Shown one piece after another: positions 1-10,778 of a DNA stretch of 64,000 nt. A model generated the notes under the pieces. The model saw nothing but the letters and a program-made list of their open reading frames with translations. It was not told the origin of the DNA and made no database searches. Origin of the DNA: Deltaproteobacteria bacterium (GTDB lineage Bacteria > Desulfobacterota > Desulfobacteria > Desulfobacterales > B30-G6); contig JAJDNW010000044.1 in the NCBI GenBank assembly GCA_022340465.1, positions 31,197 to 95,196 on the forward strand. Direction: 5' to 3'. Every line of letters starts with the position of its first letter. Within the stretch, counting starts at the first letter, position 1. The position numbers and the translations under genes were made by a program.

Positions 1-671
1 GCCATGGCCGGACCCGCATCCACGTGCCCGTGGAAGGCCGCATCAGGGTCTGGTTTAACGAAGACCTGGAAAGCCGTAATTTCATCATCCCCGGCATCAT
101 CGCGGTCATCATCATGATCGTGGCGGCCCTGCTGACGTCCCTGGTTATTGCCAGGGAATATGAAAACGGCACCATGGAGACCATCCGATCGCTGCCGTTG
201 GGGGCGGTCGATTTTTTGGTGGGCAAATCGATCCCCTACTTTTTTATCGCTCTGACCGATGTGCTGGTGGCGATTCTGATGGGGCAGTTGCTGTTCGGTG
301 TGGTGATGAAGTCCAACTTCTGGTTGATGATACTGGCTTCAACCGTTTACATCGGCGTGGCCTTGGGTATCGGCCTGCTGATATCCACGGGTGTAAAATC
401 CCAGCTGGTGGCCAATCAAATGGCGATCATGCTGACCTATCTGCCCTCGCTGCTGCTTTCCGACTTTGTCTTTCCCCAGGAAAATATGCCGGTTGTTTTG
501 AAACTCATTTCACACATTGTGCCGGCCACCTATTTTATCGACATCCTCAACGGCCTTTACCTTCGCAATCTGGGTCTTACTCAACTCTGGCCGAACTACC
601 TCGTGCTGACCGCCATGTTCGCCCTGATGCTGCTGCTCAATGTCGCCATGTTGAAAAAGGAGGGACTTTAG
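1..671 (+). CDS. ABC-2 type transporter permease, C-terminal part (5' truncated by window)
   Basis: The reading frame is open from the first bases of the window, so the gene begins upstream; the GTG at 24 is internal. The visible product has the ABC-2 permease core: a segment ending in FNEDLESRNFIIPG, which leads into five or six hydrophobic segments, then the REYENGTMETIRSLP loop and a VFPQENMP segment before the last helices. This matches the YhhJ/YbhS-type membrane subunits of drug or polysaccharide exporters. The next gene encodes a second permease of the same family one base after this stop, so the two probably form a heterodimer. The ATPase and HlyD-like subunits of such YbhFSR-type operons would lie upstream of the window. 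The substrate cannot be told from the sequence. Confidence 0.85.
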   Translation, partial: HGRTRIHVPVEGRIRVWFNEDLESRNFIIPGIIAVIIMIVAALLTSLVIAREYENGTMETIRSLPLGAVDFLVGKSIPYFFIALTDVLVAILMGQLLFGVVMKSNFWLMILASTVYIGVALGIGLLISTGVKSQLVANQMAIMLTYLPSLLLSDFVFPQENMPVVLKLISHIVPATYFIDILNGLYLRNLGLTQLWPNYLVLTAMFALMLLLNVAMLKKEGL

Positions 672-672
672 A

Positions 673-1794
673 ATGAACTGGATCAGGGTTCGTGAAATGG
701 TTCGCAAGGAATTTATTCAACTCTTGCGGGACCCCAAAAACCGGCCGCTGCTGATTCTGGCACCCCTCATTCAACTCATCGTATTCGGTTACGTGGTCAC
801 CACCGATGTGCGCGACATTCGCGTGGGGCTGCTGGACCAATCGCACACTTCGGAGAGTCGACGCCTGATCGAGGCCATTGACGGCAACCGCACCTTTCGC
901 ATCACCCACTTCGTCGAGCACCCGGGGCAACTGGAGCGGCTCCTCATCGATCGAAAGGTGAATATGGCCCTGCGGATCCCGCCGGACTTCAGCAGCCGCA
1001 TCCGCAAAAAGAAAACCGCCCCCCTTCAAATTCTCGTGGACGGCAGTATGAGCAATATGGCGGCGGTAAGGATATCCTACATAAGCGCCGTGATCGAGCG
1101 CTTCAATACGCAGATGATGCACGAGCTCTATCCCCTGCGTCTGGACTACGGTGAAATAGACGCCCGTATCCGCACCTGGTACAATCCCAACCTGGACAGC
1201 CGCTATTTTTATGTTCCCGGAATCGTGGCGTTTCTGGTTATGCTGCTTTCGCTGTTGCTGACCTCGATGGCCATCGTGCGCGAAAAGGAGGTCGGCACCA
1301 TGGAGCAATTGATTGTCACACCGCTGAAGTCCTACGAACTGATTCTGGGCAAGACAATTCCCTTCATCATCGTGGCCCAGGCCCAGATGATCATGGTGAT
1401 CGCATTTGCCGTATTGTGGTTTCGAATCCCTCTGGTCGGCAGCATCCCTCTGCTGTTGGGGGCCACCGCCCTGTTTCTACTCAGCACGCTGGGGATCGGA
1501 CTGTTTATTTCTTCCGTCTCCAAAACCCAGCAGCAGGCCATGATGACCAACTTTTTTTTCATCCTGCCTTTTTTTATGCTGAGCGGTTTCGTGTTTCCCA
1601 TTGCCAACATGCCGCGGGTGGTCCAATGGCTGACCTTTCTGAATCCCCTCAAGCATTTTTTAATTATCATTCGGGGTATATTCCTGAAAGGAACCGGGTT
1701 TGCCGTGCTTTGGCCCCAGTTTCTCAGCCTGGCCGTGCTGGGCGTCGCTGTCTTTATCGGGGCCCTCAGCCGTTTTCAAAAACGGATCGAATAG
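673..1794 (+). CDS. ABC-2 type transporter permease
   Basis: This 373-residue protein is a full-length ABC-2 permease. A first transmembrane helix (about residues 25-45) is followed by a large extracytoplasmic domain to about residue 175. Five more helices follow, with the family signatures YNPNLDSRYFYVPG, REKEVGTMEQLIVTP and GFVFPIANMP. The ATG lies one base after the preceding permease stop, and that permease carries the same signatures, so the pair is co-transcribed and likely forms the membrane channel of an ABC exporter (YbhR/YbhS-like). Export of drugs, lipids or antimicrobial compounds is typical of the family, but the cargo is not deducible. The unit ends here and is followed by repeat-rich non-coding DNA. 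Confidence 0.88.
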   Translation: MNWIRVREMVRKEFIQLLRDPKNRPLLILAPLIQLIVFGYVVTTDVRDIRVGLLDQSHTSESRRLIEAIDGNRTFRITHFVEHPGQLERLLIDRKVNMALRIPPDFSSRIRKKKTAPLQILVDGSMSNMAAVRISYISAVIERFNTQMMHELYPLRLDYGEIDARIRTWYNPNLDSRYFYVPGIVAFLVMLLSLLLTSMAIVREKEVGTMEQLIVTPLKSYELILGKTIPFIIVAQAQMIMVIAFAVLWFRIPLVGSIPLLLGATALFLLSTLGIGLFISSVSKTQQQAMMTNFFFILPFFMLSGFVFPIANMPRVVQWLTFLNPLKHFLIIIRGIFLKGTGFAVLWPQFLSLAVLGVAVFIGALSRFQKRIE

Positions 1795-2023
1795 GGCAAG
1801 GGCTATTGAAGCGCCCGCTGCGCTCGAGACACGGAAATCGCAGAGAATAATTTAATCCTGCGGGGCTTGCGAGGGGTCGGAAGCTTAAAGCAAGCGCAAT
1901 TGAACCACAAAGACACAAAGGACACAAAGAAACATATAAATTTTTTCTGCGGGGAATGCCAAAGGCTAATTTACAACCACTTGACCCCTTGAACCCTCGG
2001 ATCCTTGGCCCCTGGAACTCTAT
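1795..2023. repeat. Intergenic mosaic of dispersed repeat modules
   Basis: No gene is seen. The stretch contains modules found elsewhere in the window: gctattgaagcgcccgct with a following gctcgagac (1802-1830, again near 41689-41717), ggaagcttaaagcaag (1880-1895, again near 41673-41688 and 46630), and a tract of accacaaagacacaaagg type (1903-1930, again near 45261, 47562 and 52801). It separates the exporter genes from the leftward cold-shock genes. Confidence 0.6.
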
Positions 2024-2224
2024 TTAAACGGTGGGGTGTAGTTTAACAGCTTGTTTACCCTTGGGCGTTTCCTTGAGTTCAAACGATACGGCATCACCCT
2101 TTTGCAACCCGAAATAACCGTATTGGCTGATACCGGATTTATGAAAAAAAACAACGCCATGTTGTTCGGTATCGATAAACCCATAGCCTTTTTTTTCACT
2201 ATAAGATTTTATATACCCGTCCAT
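2024..2224 (-). CDS. Cold-shock domain protein (divergent)
   Basis: This 66-residue single cold-shock domain protein is expected to bind single-stranded RNA or DNA as an RNA chaperone. The OB-fold signature is visible as GYIKSYSEKKGYGFID near the N-terminus, with VVFFHKSGI as the RNP2-like strand and a basic C-terminal strand. The RNP1 segment KGYGFID keeps the aromatic residues, but the first strand (YIKSYS) lacks the canonical KWF, so this is a divergent paralogue of the gene next to it. An AAGGGAA ribosome site lies ahead of the ATG. It lies downstream of the second csp gene with a terminator between them, so it may be transcribed separately or by read-through. Confidence 0.85.
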   Translation of the reverse strand: MDGYIKSYSEKKGYGFIDTEQHGVVFFHKSGISQYGYFGLQKGDAVSFELKETPKGKQAVKLHPTV

Positions 2225-2255
2225 ATAATTCCCTTTGTTTTCGACTTAACGGCCA

Positions 2256-2293
2256 AATAAAAAAGGCATCCCCTCTGTTTTTGAAGGGATGCC
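2256..2293 (-). terminator. Rho-independent terminator of the csp gene
   Basis: An 8-bp perfect stem (2265-2272 with 2286-2293, ggcatccc/gggatgcc) has a 13-base loop. On the minus strand it is followed by a run of U residues (the A run at 2259-2264). It lies about 60 bases past the stop of the csp gene at 2353, before the second cold-shock gene. Confidence 0.75.
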
Positions 2294-2307
2294 CAATGAT
2301 TCACCTC

Positions 2308-2350
2308 AACGTTGCAAAAGCCTGAGGGCTTCAGAGTCAAGGCGCCTGAG
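2308..2350. repeat. Dispersed repeat copy (gttgcaaaagcctgaggg type)
   Basis: The segment reads gttgcaaaagcctgaggg followed by cttcagagtcaaggcg. Similar copies lie near 10385-10408, 43543-43590 and, in reverse orientation, near 22826-22845. Here it sits between the terminator and the csp stop codon. Confidence 0.55.
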
Positions 2351-2352
2351 GG

Positions 2353-2553
2353 TTAAACCACGGTTACGTTGGCAGCGGCAGGGCCCTTGGGACCTTGCTC
2401 AACGTCAAAGGTAACGCGATCACCCTCATCAAGCGTTTTGAAACCGACAGCATTGATGCCCGAATGATGAACAAATACATCCGGACCGTCTTCCTGTTCG
2501 ATGAATCCAAAGCCTTTGCTGGCATTAAACCACTTAACAATTCCGTTAGACAT
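2353..2553 (-). CDS. Cold-shock protein, CspA family
   Basis: This is a canonical 66-residue CspA-family RNA chaperone. [17 protein letters not shown] contains the first strand and RNP1, DVFVHHSGI is RNP2, and the tail ends in [10 protein letters not shown]. Such proteins melt RNA structure during cold or stationary phase. A very strong ribosome site (AAAGGAGGATGC) precedes the ATG. The upstream region is long and free of genes, and contains a perfect 16-bp palindrome at 2644-2659, which fits a structured 5' leader of the kind csp genes often use. A clear terminator follows at 2256-2293. Confidence 0.95.
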   Translation of the reverse strand: MSNGIVKWFNASKGFGFIEQEDGPDVFVHHSGINAVGFKTLDEGDRVTFDVEQGPKGPAAANVTVV

Positions 2554-2643
2554 GTTAGCATCCTCCTTTCAAATTATTTTCAAAATCTTAAACTGGAGGA
2601 TGTATCATCTTAGTATGGACTGTCCTGCAGAAAAAAATCGCCT

Positions 2644-2659
2644 CACACATCGATGTGTG
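2644..2659. promoter_or_regulatory. Perfect 16-bp palindrome in the csp leader or promoter region
   Basis: cacacatcgatgtgtg is self-complementary over all 16 bases and lies about 90 bases upstream of the csp start. On the minus strand it is followed about six bases later by a short U run. It could be a hairpin in the csp 5' leader, a terminator-like element or a protein-binding site; the sequence does not decide between these. The rest of the gap 2554-2909 holds no recognisable gene. Confidence 0.35.
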
Positions 2660-2909
2660 GCCGAGTTGAATGACAATATAGTAACACACACTTTGGCAAA
2701 TGCAAATTAAATGTTTGAATATTTTGAAAATATCTTTTTTATATGACTAAAAGTCCATTAAATCGAATGGTTATGCAGATACATATCGAATCGACGGGTT
2801 GGCCCATTACAGCGCAAAGGTATGTTGGCAACCTGACATTGATGCGTGGCAGCGTTATTTGAAACGCTCAAATTACCCCAGCAGCGTAAACGCCTGAGGG
2901 GTTCAGGTA

Positions 2910-4013
2910 TCACTCCGATATATAAGGCAGCGGCCAGATTTTGAAGTAGTCCCGGATCCTGATCCACACCCCCACCAGGCCCTCCGGCTCCAGGATGATA
3001 AACAGGATGATGAGGCCGCCGAAGACGAATTCCTTCATTGGCCCCAAATATATGGTGAAATTGGGGTCGTAGACGCGGGCGATGTAGCTGACGAGAAGAT
3101 CCAGCAGGACAGGCACCAGCGTGATAAAAATCACGCCGAATATCGTGCCGACGAGCCTTCCCAGTCCGCCCACCAACACCATGGCCAGAAAGATGATCGA
3201 GTGGGTAAAAAGGTAGTCGCCCGGGATGGCGGTCCGCAACAGCCCGGCAAAAAGGGCACCGGCGATACCGGCGTAAAAAGCGCTGATGGCGAACGACAAG
3301 AGTTTGTAGGGGAATATGGGGATGCCGATGATTTCGGCGGAAACATCATTGTCCCGAATGGCCACTAGGGCACGGCCGATTTTGGATCGCATCATATTTT
3401 TCGCTCCCCACATGAGAAAAGCCGCCAGCACAAAAAGCAAGACGAAGTAAGACTGATTTTTACTCAGAGAAAGGCCGAACACATGGGGTACGGGAAGCTC
3501 GATCCCGCGAATGCCGCGGGTTACGCTGTCCCAGTGGATAATCGTGTATTCGATGGCGAACTGAAAAGCCAGCGTCGCGACCATGAGATAAAAGCCCTTG
3601 ATGCGCAACGAAGGGACGCCCACGACCAGGCCCAGGACGGCGGCCCCCAGACCGGCAAGCAGAATGGAAAGGATGAACGGACAGTTCCAGTTGGTAATCA
3701 AAAGGGCCGATATATAGGCGCCCACGCCCATGAAGGCGGCATGCCCGAGGGAAAGCAGGCCCGTAAATCCGACCAGGAGCTGCAACCCCAGGGCGGCGAT
3801 GAGGTTGATCAGTATCAGGTTCATGATGAAGTAGTGGTACTCATTCGCTCCCACCCCGAAAAGGGACCCGATCAGCATGGCGGCGACCAGGACGATTAAG
3901 ACTGCAAACCAGATCCTCATGAACCGGGTACGGAAAATCCTTTCGTCCTCCCGATAACTGAACACCGCCGTCGAAGCGAAATAGTTATTGTAGATCTTTG
4001 AAAATGAGGTCAC
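2910..4013 (-). CDS. livM: Branched-chain-type ABC transporter permease LivM
   Basis: This 367-residue inner-membrane permease is of the LivM family. It has about eight to ten hydrophobic helices, the motif LGLQLLVGFTGLLSLGHAAFMGVGAY early on (LivM signature GxxSLGxAAFxGxGAY), and the conserved cytoplasmic loop RSKIGRALVAIRDNDVSAEIIGI that couples to the ATPase. It is the last gene of a six-gene leftward operon. Its ATG overlaps the stop of the acyl-CoA ligase gene by four bases. With LivH it would form the channel for an amino acid or, given the ligase, possibly a carboxylic acid. The symbol reflects family membership, not a proven substrate. Confidence 0.92.
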   Translation of the reverse strand: MTSFSKIYNNYFASTAVFSYREDERIFRTRFMRIWFAVLIVLVAAMLIGSLFGVGANEYHYFIMNLILINLIAALGLQLLVGFTGLLSLGHAAFMGVGAYISALLITNWNCPFILSILLAGLGAAVLGLVVGVPSLRIKGFYLMVATLAFQFAIEYTIIHWDSVTRGIRGIELPVPHVFGLSLSKNQSYFVLLFVLAAFLMWGAKNMMRSKIGRALVAIRDNDVSAEIIGIPIFPYKLLSFAISAFYAGIAGALFAGLLRTAIPGDYLFTHSIIFLAMVLVGGLGRLVGTIFGVIFITLVPVLLDLLVSYIARVYDPNFTIYLGPMKEFVFGGLIILFIILEPEGLVGVWIRIRDYFKIWPLPYISE

Positions 4014-5917
4014 GAAAGGATCTCCTCTAAGGCTACCGTTCCTTTTAGTGTCGATTTGCGACCGTCTTCGTAGTGTATCTCGAGGTCCAGCGCATGAACC
4101 TTTTTTAACTGGTACAGGTCTTCGATGAGTGCCTTGTACCGCTCGGAAACGAATTTTCGCCTCACTTTCCTTGTCCGGGTCAGCTCCCCGTCATCGGGGT
4201 GCAGCTGTTTGAGAAGGATGGCAAACCGCTTGATGCGGATGTTCTTGGGGAAGCGCTCATTGATCCGGCTTATCTCTTCCCTAACAAGTTGGTACACCTC
4301 GCTTCGCTGGGACAGATCCTGAAAGGTGGTGTAGGAAATACCCCGCTTTTTGGCCCAGTTGCCGACGTTTTCCAGGTCGATGCTGACGATGGCGGTAACA
4401 TAGGGCCGCTCGCCGCCGCAAACCATGGCTTCATTGATGTAGGCGCTGAATTTCAGGCGGGTCTCGATATCCTGGGGGGCAAAGCGCGTGCCGTCGTCTA
4501 TGGTCATGATGTCCTTGGCCCGATCGAACACGTACAGATGCCCGTCTTCGCCGAAATAGCCGGCGTCACCAGTTCGAAGGAAACCGTCCTCGGTGTAGCA
4601 TTCACGGGTGGCATCCTCGTTTTTATAATACCCAAGGTGCGTGTTTCTGCCGCAGACCAGAATTTCGCCATCATCCGAGAGCTTGACCTCGACATCGGGC
4701 ACGGGAACGCCCACGGTTTCCGGCCTGACATCGTCCTCCCGATGGGTGGTGGCGATACCGCCGCACTCCGACTGTCCGAAGACCTGTCGGAGATCGAGTC
4801 CCAGTGCCTTGAAATATTTAAACACTTCCGGCGAAATGGCCCCGCCGCCGGTTATGGCCACCTTGACACGGCCCAGGCCCACTTTGTTCTTGAGGGGGCG
4901 CAGCACGAAGAAGTTGAGAAAGGGCTGCAGCATGCGACTGCCGAGACCTGGATCTTCACCGGTCAAGTCGGCTTCGCTGCACTTCATGGCGGTTTTGATA
5001 GCCAGGTTGTAGAAATAGCGCTTGGCAAAATCGGCATTGTCCATGGCGGCCTGGATGGTGGAAATCAGGAACTCCCAAACCACCGGCGTTCCTCCAAAAT
5101 AGTACGGCTGCAGTTCCAGAAGGTCTTTGCGAAGCGTTTCGGTTTCTTCGGGAAAGTTGTAGTGGGCGCAAATTTTCAGAAAGCGGGTCACGTTGAACAT
5201 CTGTTCCCCTATCCAGGAAAGGGGGGCGGCCGAAAGGATTTCATCCCCTTTTTCCATTTTCACAACCTGTCCGAAACTGTCGCAGGCAAAAATGAGGTTG
5301 TCATGGCTGAGGATCGAAAGCTTGGGCAAGGCGGTCGTTCCGGACGTGGTCAGCATCATCGCCGGTTCGGACGGATCGATCTCTTTGGCTCTGTTCATCA
5401 GAAAGTCCACCTTGCGGGTTTCCTCATCGACCCCCATGGCGACCACATCTTCAAAGCGGCGCATGAAAGGGTATTCGCCATAATAGTGATTCATGCCCCT
5501 CGAATCCCACACGATGACCGTTTTGACCTTGGAATCGATCCGTTTCCAGATCGACAGGATTTTGTCGGCCTGTTCCTGATCCCGCACCACCAGAAAAACG
5601 GCATCGGAGTAACCGATCAGGTACTCCAGTTCTTCCGTAAGGCTGTCCGGGTAGGCGCCGGTGGGAACGCCGCCGGCAGCCATACAGGCAAATTCGGCGA
5701 TGATCCATTCCGGTTTGTTGTCGCCGATGATCATCAAATGGTTGCCGTTCTCGAATCCCAACGCCCGCAACCCCAGAGCGAAGCGCTGGATGTTGTCATG
5801 CAGTGCCTGCCAGGTCATCGGACGCCAAATGCCGAAGCGTTTTTCCCGCATGGCAACGTCCCGCGGCCTTTCGATGGCATTGTTGACGATCAGACCGATT
5901 AAATTGTCTTCGAGCAT
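4010..5917 (-). CDS. AMP-forming acyl-CoA synthetase embedded in the liv operon
   Basis: This 635-residue ANL-superfamily ligase would activate a carboxylic acid to its acyl-CoA through an acyl-AMP. It shows the AMP-binding P-loop LTTSGTTALPK (about residues 190-200), the GQSECGG adenine-binding motif, the GDAGYF aspartate motif and the hinge FDRAKDIMTIDDG. The C-terminal domain resembles long-chain FadD15-type ligases rather than acetyl-CoA synthetase. It lies between livG and livM in the same operon, 16 bases after livG and overlapping livM by four. A soluble ligase inside a LIV-type transporter operon suggests that the cargo is a fatty, aromatic or branched acid that is trapped as CoA thioester on entry. 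The exact substrate is not visible. Confidence 0.9.
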   Translation of the reverse strand: MLEDNLIGLIVNNAIERPRDVAMREKRFGIWRPMTWQALHDNIQRFALGLRALGFENGNHLMIIGDNKPEWIIAEFACMAAGGVPTGAYPDSLTEELEYLIGYSDAVFLVVRDQEQADKILSIWKRIDSKVKTVIVWDSRGMNHYYGEYPFMRRFEDVVAMGVDEETRKVDFLMNRAKEIDPSEPAMMLTTSGTTALPKLSILSHDNLIFACDSFGQVVKMEKGDEILSAAPLSWIGEQMFNVTRFLKICAHYNFPEETETLRKDLLELQPYYFGGTPVVWEFLISTIQAAMDNADFAKRYFYNLAIKTAMKCSEADLTGEDPGLGSRMLQPFLNFFVLRPLKNKVGLGRVKVAITGGGAISPEVFKYFKALGLDLRQVFGQSECGGIATTHREDDVRPETVGVPVPDVEVKLSDDGEILVCGRNTHLGYYKNEDATRECYTEDGFLRTGDAGYFGEDGHLYVFDRAKDIMTIDDGTRFAPQDIETRLKFSAYINEAMVCGGERPYVTAIVSIDLENVGNWAKKRGISYTTFQDLSQRSEVYQLVREEISRINERFPKNIRIKRFAILLKQLHPDDGELTRTRKVRRKFVSERYKALIEDLYQLKKVHALDLEIHYEDGRKSTLKGTVALEEILS

Positions 5918-5933
5918 GTCCTTGCCTTCATCA

Positions 5934-7519
<1,586 letters not shown>

Positions 7520-7521
7520 AC

Positions 7522-8589
7522 CTAAACCCTCTCAATACGCACCGTTCCGAAAAGGCCGTACGGCCTGATCAGCAGCACCACCAGAAGCAGCAGATAGGGG
7601 GCCACCTCCTTAAAGCCTTCGAGGCCCAGTGGTTCGATATAGGTGCCGGCCACGGCCTCGCACACCCCCACGAGGATTCCACCCACCAACGCTCCGCCGA
7701 CACTGTCCATTCCGCCGATGAGCACCACCGGCAGGGCCCTCAAGCCCACAAACCCCATGCCCACCGAAAGCGCACCGAAGTTGGAGATCATGATTCCGGC
7801 GATACTGATGCTCAGCGCACTGATCGCCCAGACCATCAGGAGCACGAAGCGGGCATTGATCCCGAAGGCCATGGCCTTGGCCTGGTCCTCGGAGGTGGCG
7901 CGAATGGCCAAGCCCCAGCGGGTGCGGAAGAGAAAAAAGACAATCAGGCCGAAGGTCAACAGGGAGAGGATGCCGGCCCAGATGGGGTCCGACAAAAAAA
8001 AGAATTCGTCGAACTCGAAGGTAATGTCCGGCAGGTCGAGAAAAAAGGAATAGGAATGCGACCCCCAGATCAGTTGTGCGCAGGCCCTTAAAAAAAAGGC
8101 CAGACCGAGGGTCACGATGGTCATCGAAATGGGCGACCTCCCCAGCAAGGGTTTGATGGTGACCCTTTCCACGATGGCGCCGACAACGCCCGCACAAAGC
8201 AGCCCCAGGGGAAGGGCGACCATGAAGCGCAGGAGGGGGCTGCTGATGAAGGAGGGGAGCTTCAGTCCGGAATAAAAGAAAAAGAAGGTCAATATACCGG
8301 CCGCGAGCCCCGAAGGGATGGCCAGGCTCGGGCGAAGGTTGTTGTCCCTGATCAGGACATACGCAAAAAAGACAAACATCAGCAGGCCCAGAGGCAACGC
8401 CCGGTGCCAGGGGACGGTTTCGTTGAAAAAAAGGATGTAGAAGAGAAAGGAACCGATTACGAGGAACTCGCCGATGGCAAAGTTGAACGCTTCCGACGCC
8501 TTGAAAATGATGACGATGCACAGTCCCAACAAGGCATACACTAGCCCCACAAGCACACCGGAACCCAGGGTCTGAAGAAGATCGATCAT
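7522..8589 (-). CDS. livH: Branched-chain-type ABC transporter permease LivH
   Basis: This 355-residue LivH-family permease opens with the typical GVLVGLVYALLGLCIVIIFKASEAFNFAIGE segment, followed by about nine helices. It carries the coupling loop GLAIRATSEDQAKAMAFGIN and the GxDSVGGALVGGILVG helix near the C-terminus. The family is usually about 290-310 residues; the excess sits in an extra hydrophobic pair around residues 55-110. It follows livK after a gap of about 250 bases that contains a stable hairpin, an arrangement that usually allows the binding protein to be made in excess of the membrane subunits. Confidence 0.92.
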   Translation of the reverse strand: MIDLLQTLGSGVLVGLVYALLGLCIVIIFKASEAFNFAIGEFLVIGSFLFYILFFNETVPWHRALPLGLLMFVFFAYVLIRDNNLRPSLAIPSGLAAGILTFFFFYSGLKLPSFISSPLLRFMVALPLGLLCAGVVGAIVERVTIKPLLGRSPISMTIVTLGLAFFLRACAQLIWGSHSYSFFLDLPDITFEFDEFFFLSDPIWAGILSLLTFGLIVFFLFRTRWGLAIRATSEDQAKAMAFGINARFVLLMVWAISALSISIAGIMISNFGALSVGMGFVGLRALPVVLIGGMDSVGGALVGGILVGVCEAVAGTYIEPLGLEGFKEVAPYLLLLVVLLIRPYGLFGTVRIERV

Positions 8590-8622
8590 GAGCGCCTCGC
8601 TATGGCCGGTACAGATGATGCG

Positions 8623-8646
8623 GCCGGCAAAAAAGCCTTTGCCGGC
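8623..8646 (-). promoter_or_regulatory. Hairpin between livK and livH (attenuator or mRNA-stabiliser candidate)
   Basis: A perfect 9-bp inverted repeat (gccggcaaa at 8623-8631 with its complement at 8638-8646) has a six-base loop and lies 34 bases upstream of livH. Intercistronic stem-loops after binding-protein genes commonly give partial termination or protect the upstream mRNA; that role here is inferred. No gene is recognised in the rest of 8590-8842. Confidence 0.4.
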
Positions 8647-8842
8647 AGGGAAAACGCCTCTGCTTTCCCCATCGACAAAGACGCATCTGCCGGCCGCAGG
8701 TACGGTCCCGACGGTGTCACGGCGGTTGAACCGGGATGCGCTGTTTGTGTCAGAGATTCAGTGCCATCGGCGCCGTGCTGCATAAACGCCGCAATAAAAT
8801 CGTTACAGGATCTCATTACCTGAATCTTGTGCGCGCCGGGCA

Positions 8843-10138
8843 CTACCATTCGATCTCGTCGGTGTTGATCCAGTCGCTGGCCGGGGTCAGTCCTCCGGTT
8901 GGCACCATCTTGCCCCCCATTTCAACCATTTTGACATGCGCTTTAAAGATTCGCAGCATGGGGATGGTGTGGGATTTGTATTCAAAAGTCCTGCCGTCGA
9001 ACATGCCCTTGAAGTCCCACGTCAGGTTGTCGAGGGCTTTTTTGACACCCTCCCGGGTAAGGTCGTATTTGCTGTCCGCTTCCGTCAGCACCTTCTGAAT
9101 CATCAAGGCATAGGTCAACCCCTCCTGATAAAGGAAGATGTCTTTGATGCCTCCGGCCTGGAGTCCCTTTTCATATTCCTCGGGCCGGTATTTTTTGGCG
9201 AAATCATGAATGAACTTTACAAAAGTGTTGTCCATCGGGGTTTGCGACCGCGGCACCGTGTCGTAAAAGGGCCGGGTGGCGACGCCCACGTAGCCGTCAT
9301 AAGCCTCCTGGCAGACCAAAATGGGAAACCTTCCGGTTGTGTAATGAGTTCCCATTAGTTGGACGTCCTTGAGAACTTTTTTAGCGGTTTTAAAAAAAAT
9401 GGCCGTATGCCCGGTGGCGCCGGAATACCCGTGATAGATCACGTACTGGGCCTTTTTCTTGCGAAGCTGCATGCATTCGTTGGTGGCGGCGGTGGCGGTA
9501 TAAGGGTACTCGATCTCGGCGACCACCTCGAATCCGAGCTGCTTGGCATAGGCAATGCCCTCGGGCGTGCCGTCCCGTCCCCAGGCGGTGGGACTGTATA
9601 CGAAACCGATCCTGGGCGGACCTTTCTTCTTGTGGTTTTCCTTGATCCACTTCACGAGTATTTTAACCTGGCTGCCGTAGGTCGCCCCCAGAGAGTAGTA
9701 GTAGGGATATTTGGAAGGGCCGCCCTCTTCGCCGAAGATCTCCGTGGAGTACGATCCGTCCAGCCATGGGATCTTTTCCTCCACATTCACCTTTTCAATG
9801 AGCGGTTTGAGGCCTCCGGTAATGTAGCCGGTCGCCATGATGAACTCGTCTTTGCTGTGCTCTGCGGCATACTTGTTGAAATTGGCCACTTCCACGGTTG
9901 GATTGTAACGGAAGTCTTCCAGGAACCAGGTGATCTTTTTTCCGTTGATCCCCCCGCCCTCGTTGTTGACCCAGTTCATGCCGTCTATGTAGCCCCAGCC
10001 GAACTCGGGCAGCGAGCCGACCGGCCCGCTCATGGGAAACTGAGAAAGAACTTTTATCTCCTTGGCGACACCGGAACACGGCCCGCCGACCAGAAACGCC
10101 AGAACCAAGCAGGTGATGAAAATCGTTCTCTTTTTCAT
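8843..10138 (-). CDS. ABC transporter substrate-binding protein (LivK-like)
   Basis: This 431-residue periplasmic binding protein belongs to the Peripla_BP_6 type. A signal peptide (MKKRTIFITCLVLAFLVGG) precedes the mature domain, which opens with KEIKVLSQFPMSGPVGSLPE, the usual ligand-loop start. The two-lobed Leu/Ile/Val-binding fold follows, with NNEGGGINGKKI and a glycine-rich GYITGGLKPLIE region. The ATG at 10138 is chosen over an in-frame start 45 bases upstream because GGAGGAGG precedes it. It is first in the liv-ligase operon and sets the substrate range of the importer, probably an aromatic, fatty or branched compound in view of the ligase. No lipobox is evident, so it is likely soluble in the periplasm. 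Confidence 0.9.
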   Translation of the reverse strand: MKKRTIFITCLVLAFLVGGPCSGVAKEIKVLSQFPMSGPVGSLPEFGWGYIDGMNWVNNEGGGINGKKITWFLEDFRYNPTVEVANFNKYAAEHSKDEFIMATGYITGGLKPLIEKVNVEEKIPWLDGSYSTEIFGEEGGPSKYPYYYSLGATYGSQVKILVKWIKENHKKKGPPRIGFVYSPTAWGRDGTPEGIAYAKQLGFEVVAEIEYPYTATAATNECMQLRKKKAQYVIYHGYSGATGHTAIFFKTAKKVLKDVQLMGTHYTTGRFPILVCQEAYDGYVGVATRPFYDTVPRSQTPMDNTFVKFIHDFAKKYRPEEYEKGLQAGGIKDIFLYQEGLTYALMIQKVLTEADSKYDLTREGVKKALDNLTWDFKGMFDGRTFEYKSHTIPMLRIFKAHVKMVEMGGKMVPTGGLTPASDWINTDEIEW

Positions 10139-10778
10139 GTCTCCTCCTCCATGTTGTCCGATGCGGCCATCACCCGCCGACAAAGAGAATACGCGCCTTT
10201 TTTTCGAGACCCTTCACGTCTTCGATGGCCTCATCGCCTGGAACGGTTGTCTGTAGTGCATGTAAACCTCAAGATTGCAACCTCGAGGTAAAGATCATTC
10301 GGCAAAAGTGAAGCCGATGACCGCCTATCTTAAGAAGACATATATAGCTGAGTTGAGCGATGTAGTGAGCAGAAATTGACCCCGGCGTTGCAAAAGCCTG
10401 AAGGGTTAAGTGGTGAGGGAGTAAGCATCATTTGGAAGTCAACTGGTCAGAAGAAGAAGGATCCCTCAACACAACGGATGGCAATAATCAAGAATAGGAA
10501 ACGGGTCATTTCTTGTCAAGAAAAATGTGGGCGGGCCCGCGACCGGTTGGGGATGTTTCGACGGCGGAGCCACGGGGGGAGAGGGATGCTTCCCCTTTTG
10601 CATTCTCACGGGAAAGATGATATCTGTAGCCGCACCAAGAGGCATCGGCGATGCCGGTGTGGCATGCATTCGCCGGTGACCGGCATATCGCCAAAACATG
10701 ACACGCCGCCGCAGGCAGCGGGGGATGCGCCCGCTGGTGGGTTTCAAAGCAGCCGGCAGGTTCGAGGAGGCCCATAGA
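10139..10778. other. Divergent intergenic region between livK and the MFS gene
   Basis: This 640-base stretch must hold the promoters for the leftward liv operon and the rightward MFS/AOR-ADH pair. No convincing coding frame is seen. A copy of the dispersed gttgcaaaagcctgaagg repeat lies at about 10386-10403. Clear promoter hexamers could not be assigned with confidence. Confidence 0.5.

Noticed and set aside
4199..5902. Long open frame on the plus strand opposite the acyl-CoA ligase (567 codons)
   Set aside because: It is the antisense shadow of a well-supported ligase with clear motifs; its translation shows no domain and is typical of GC-rich complementary frames.
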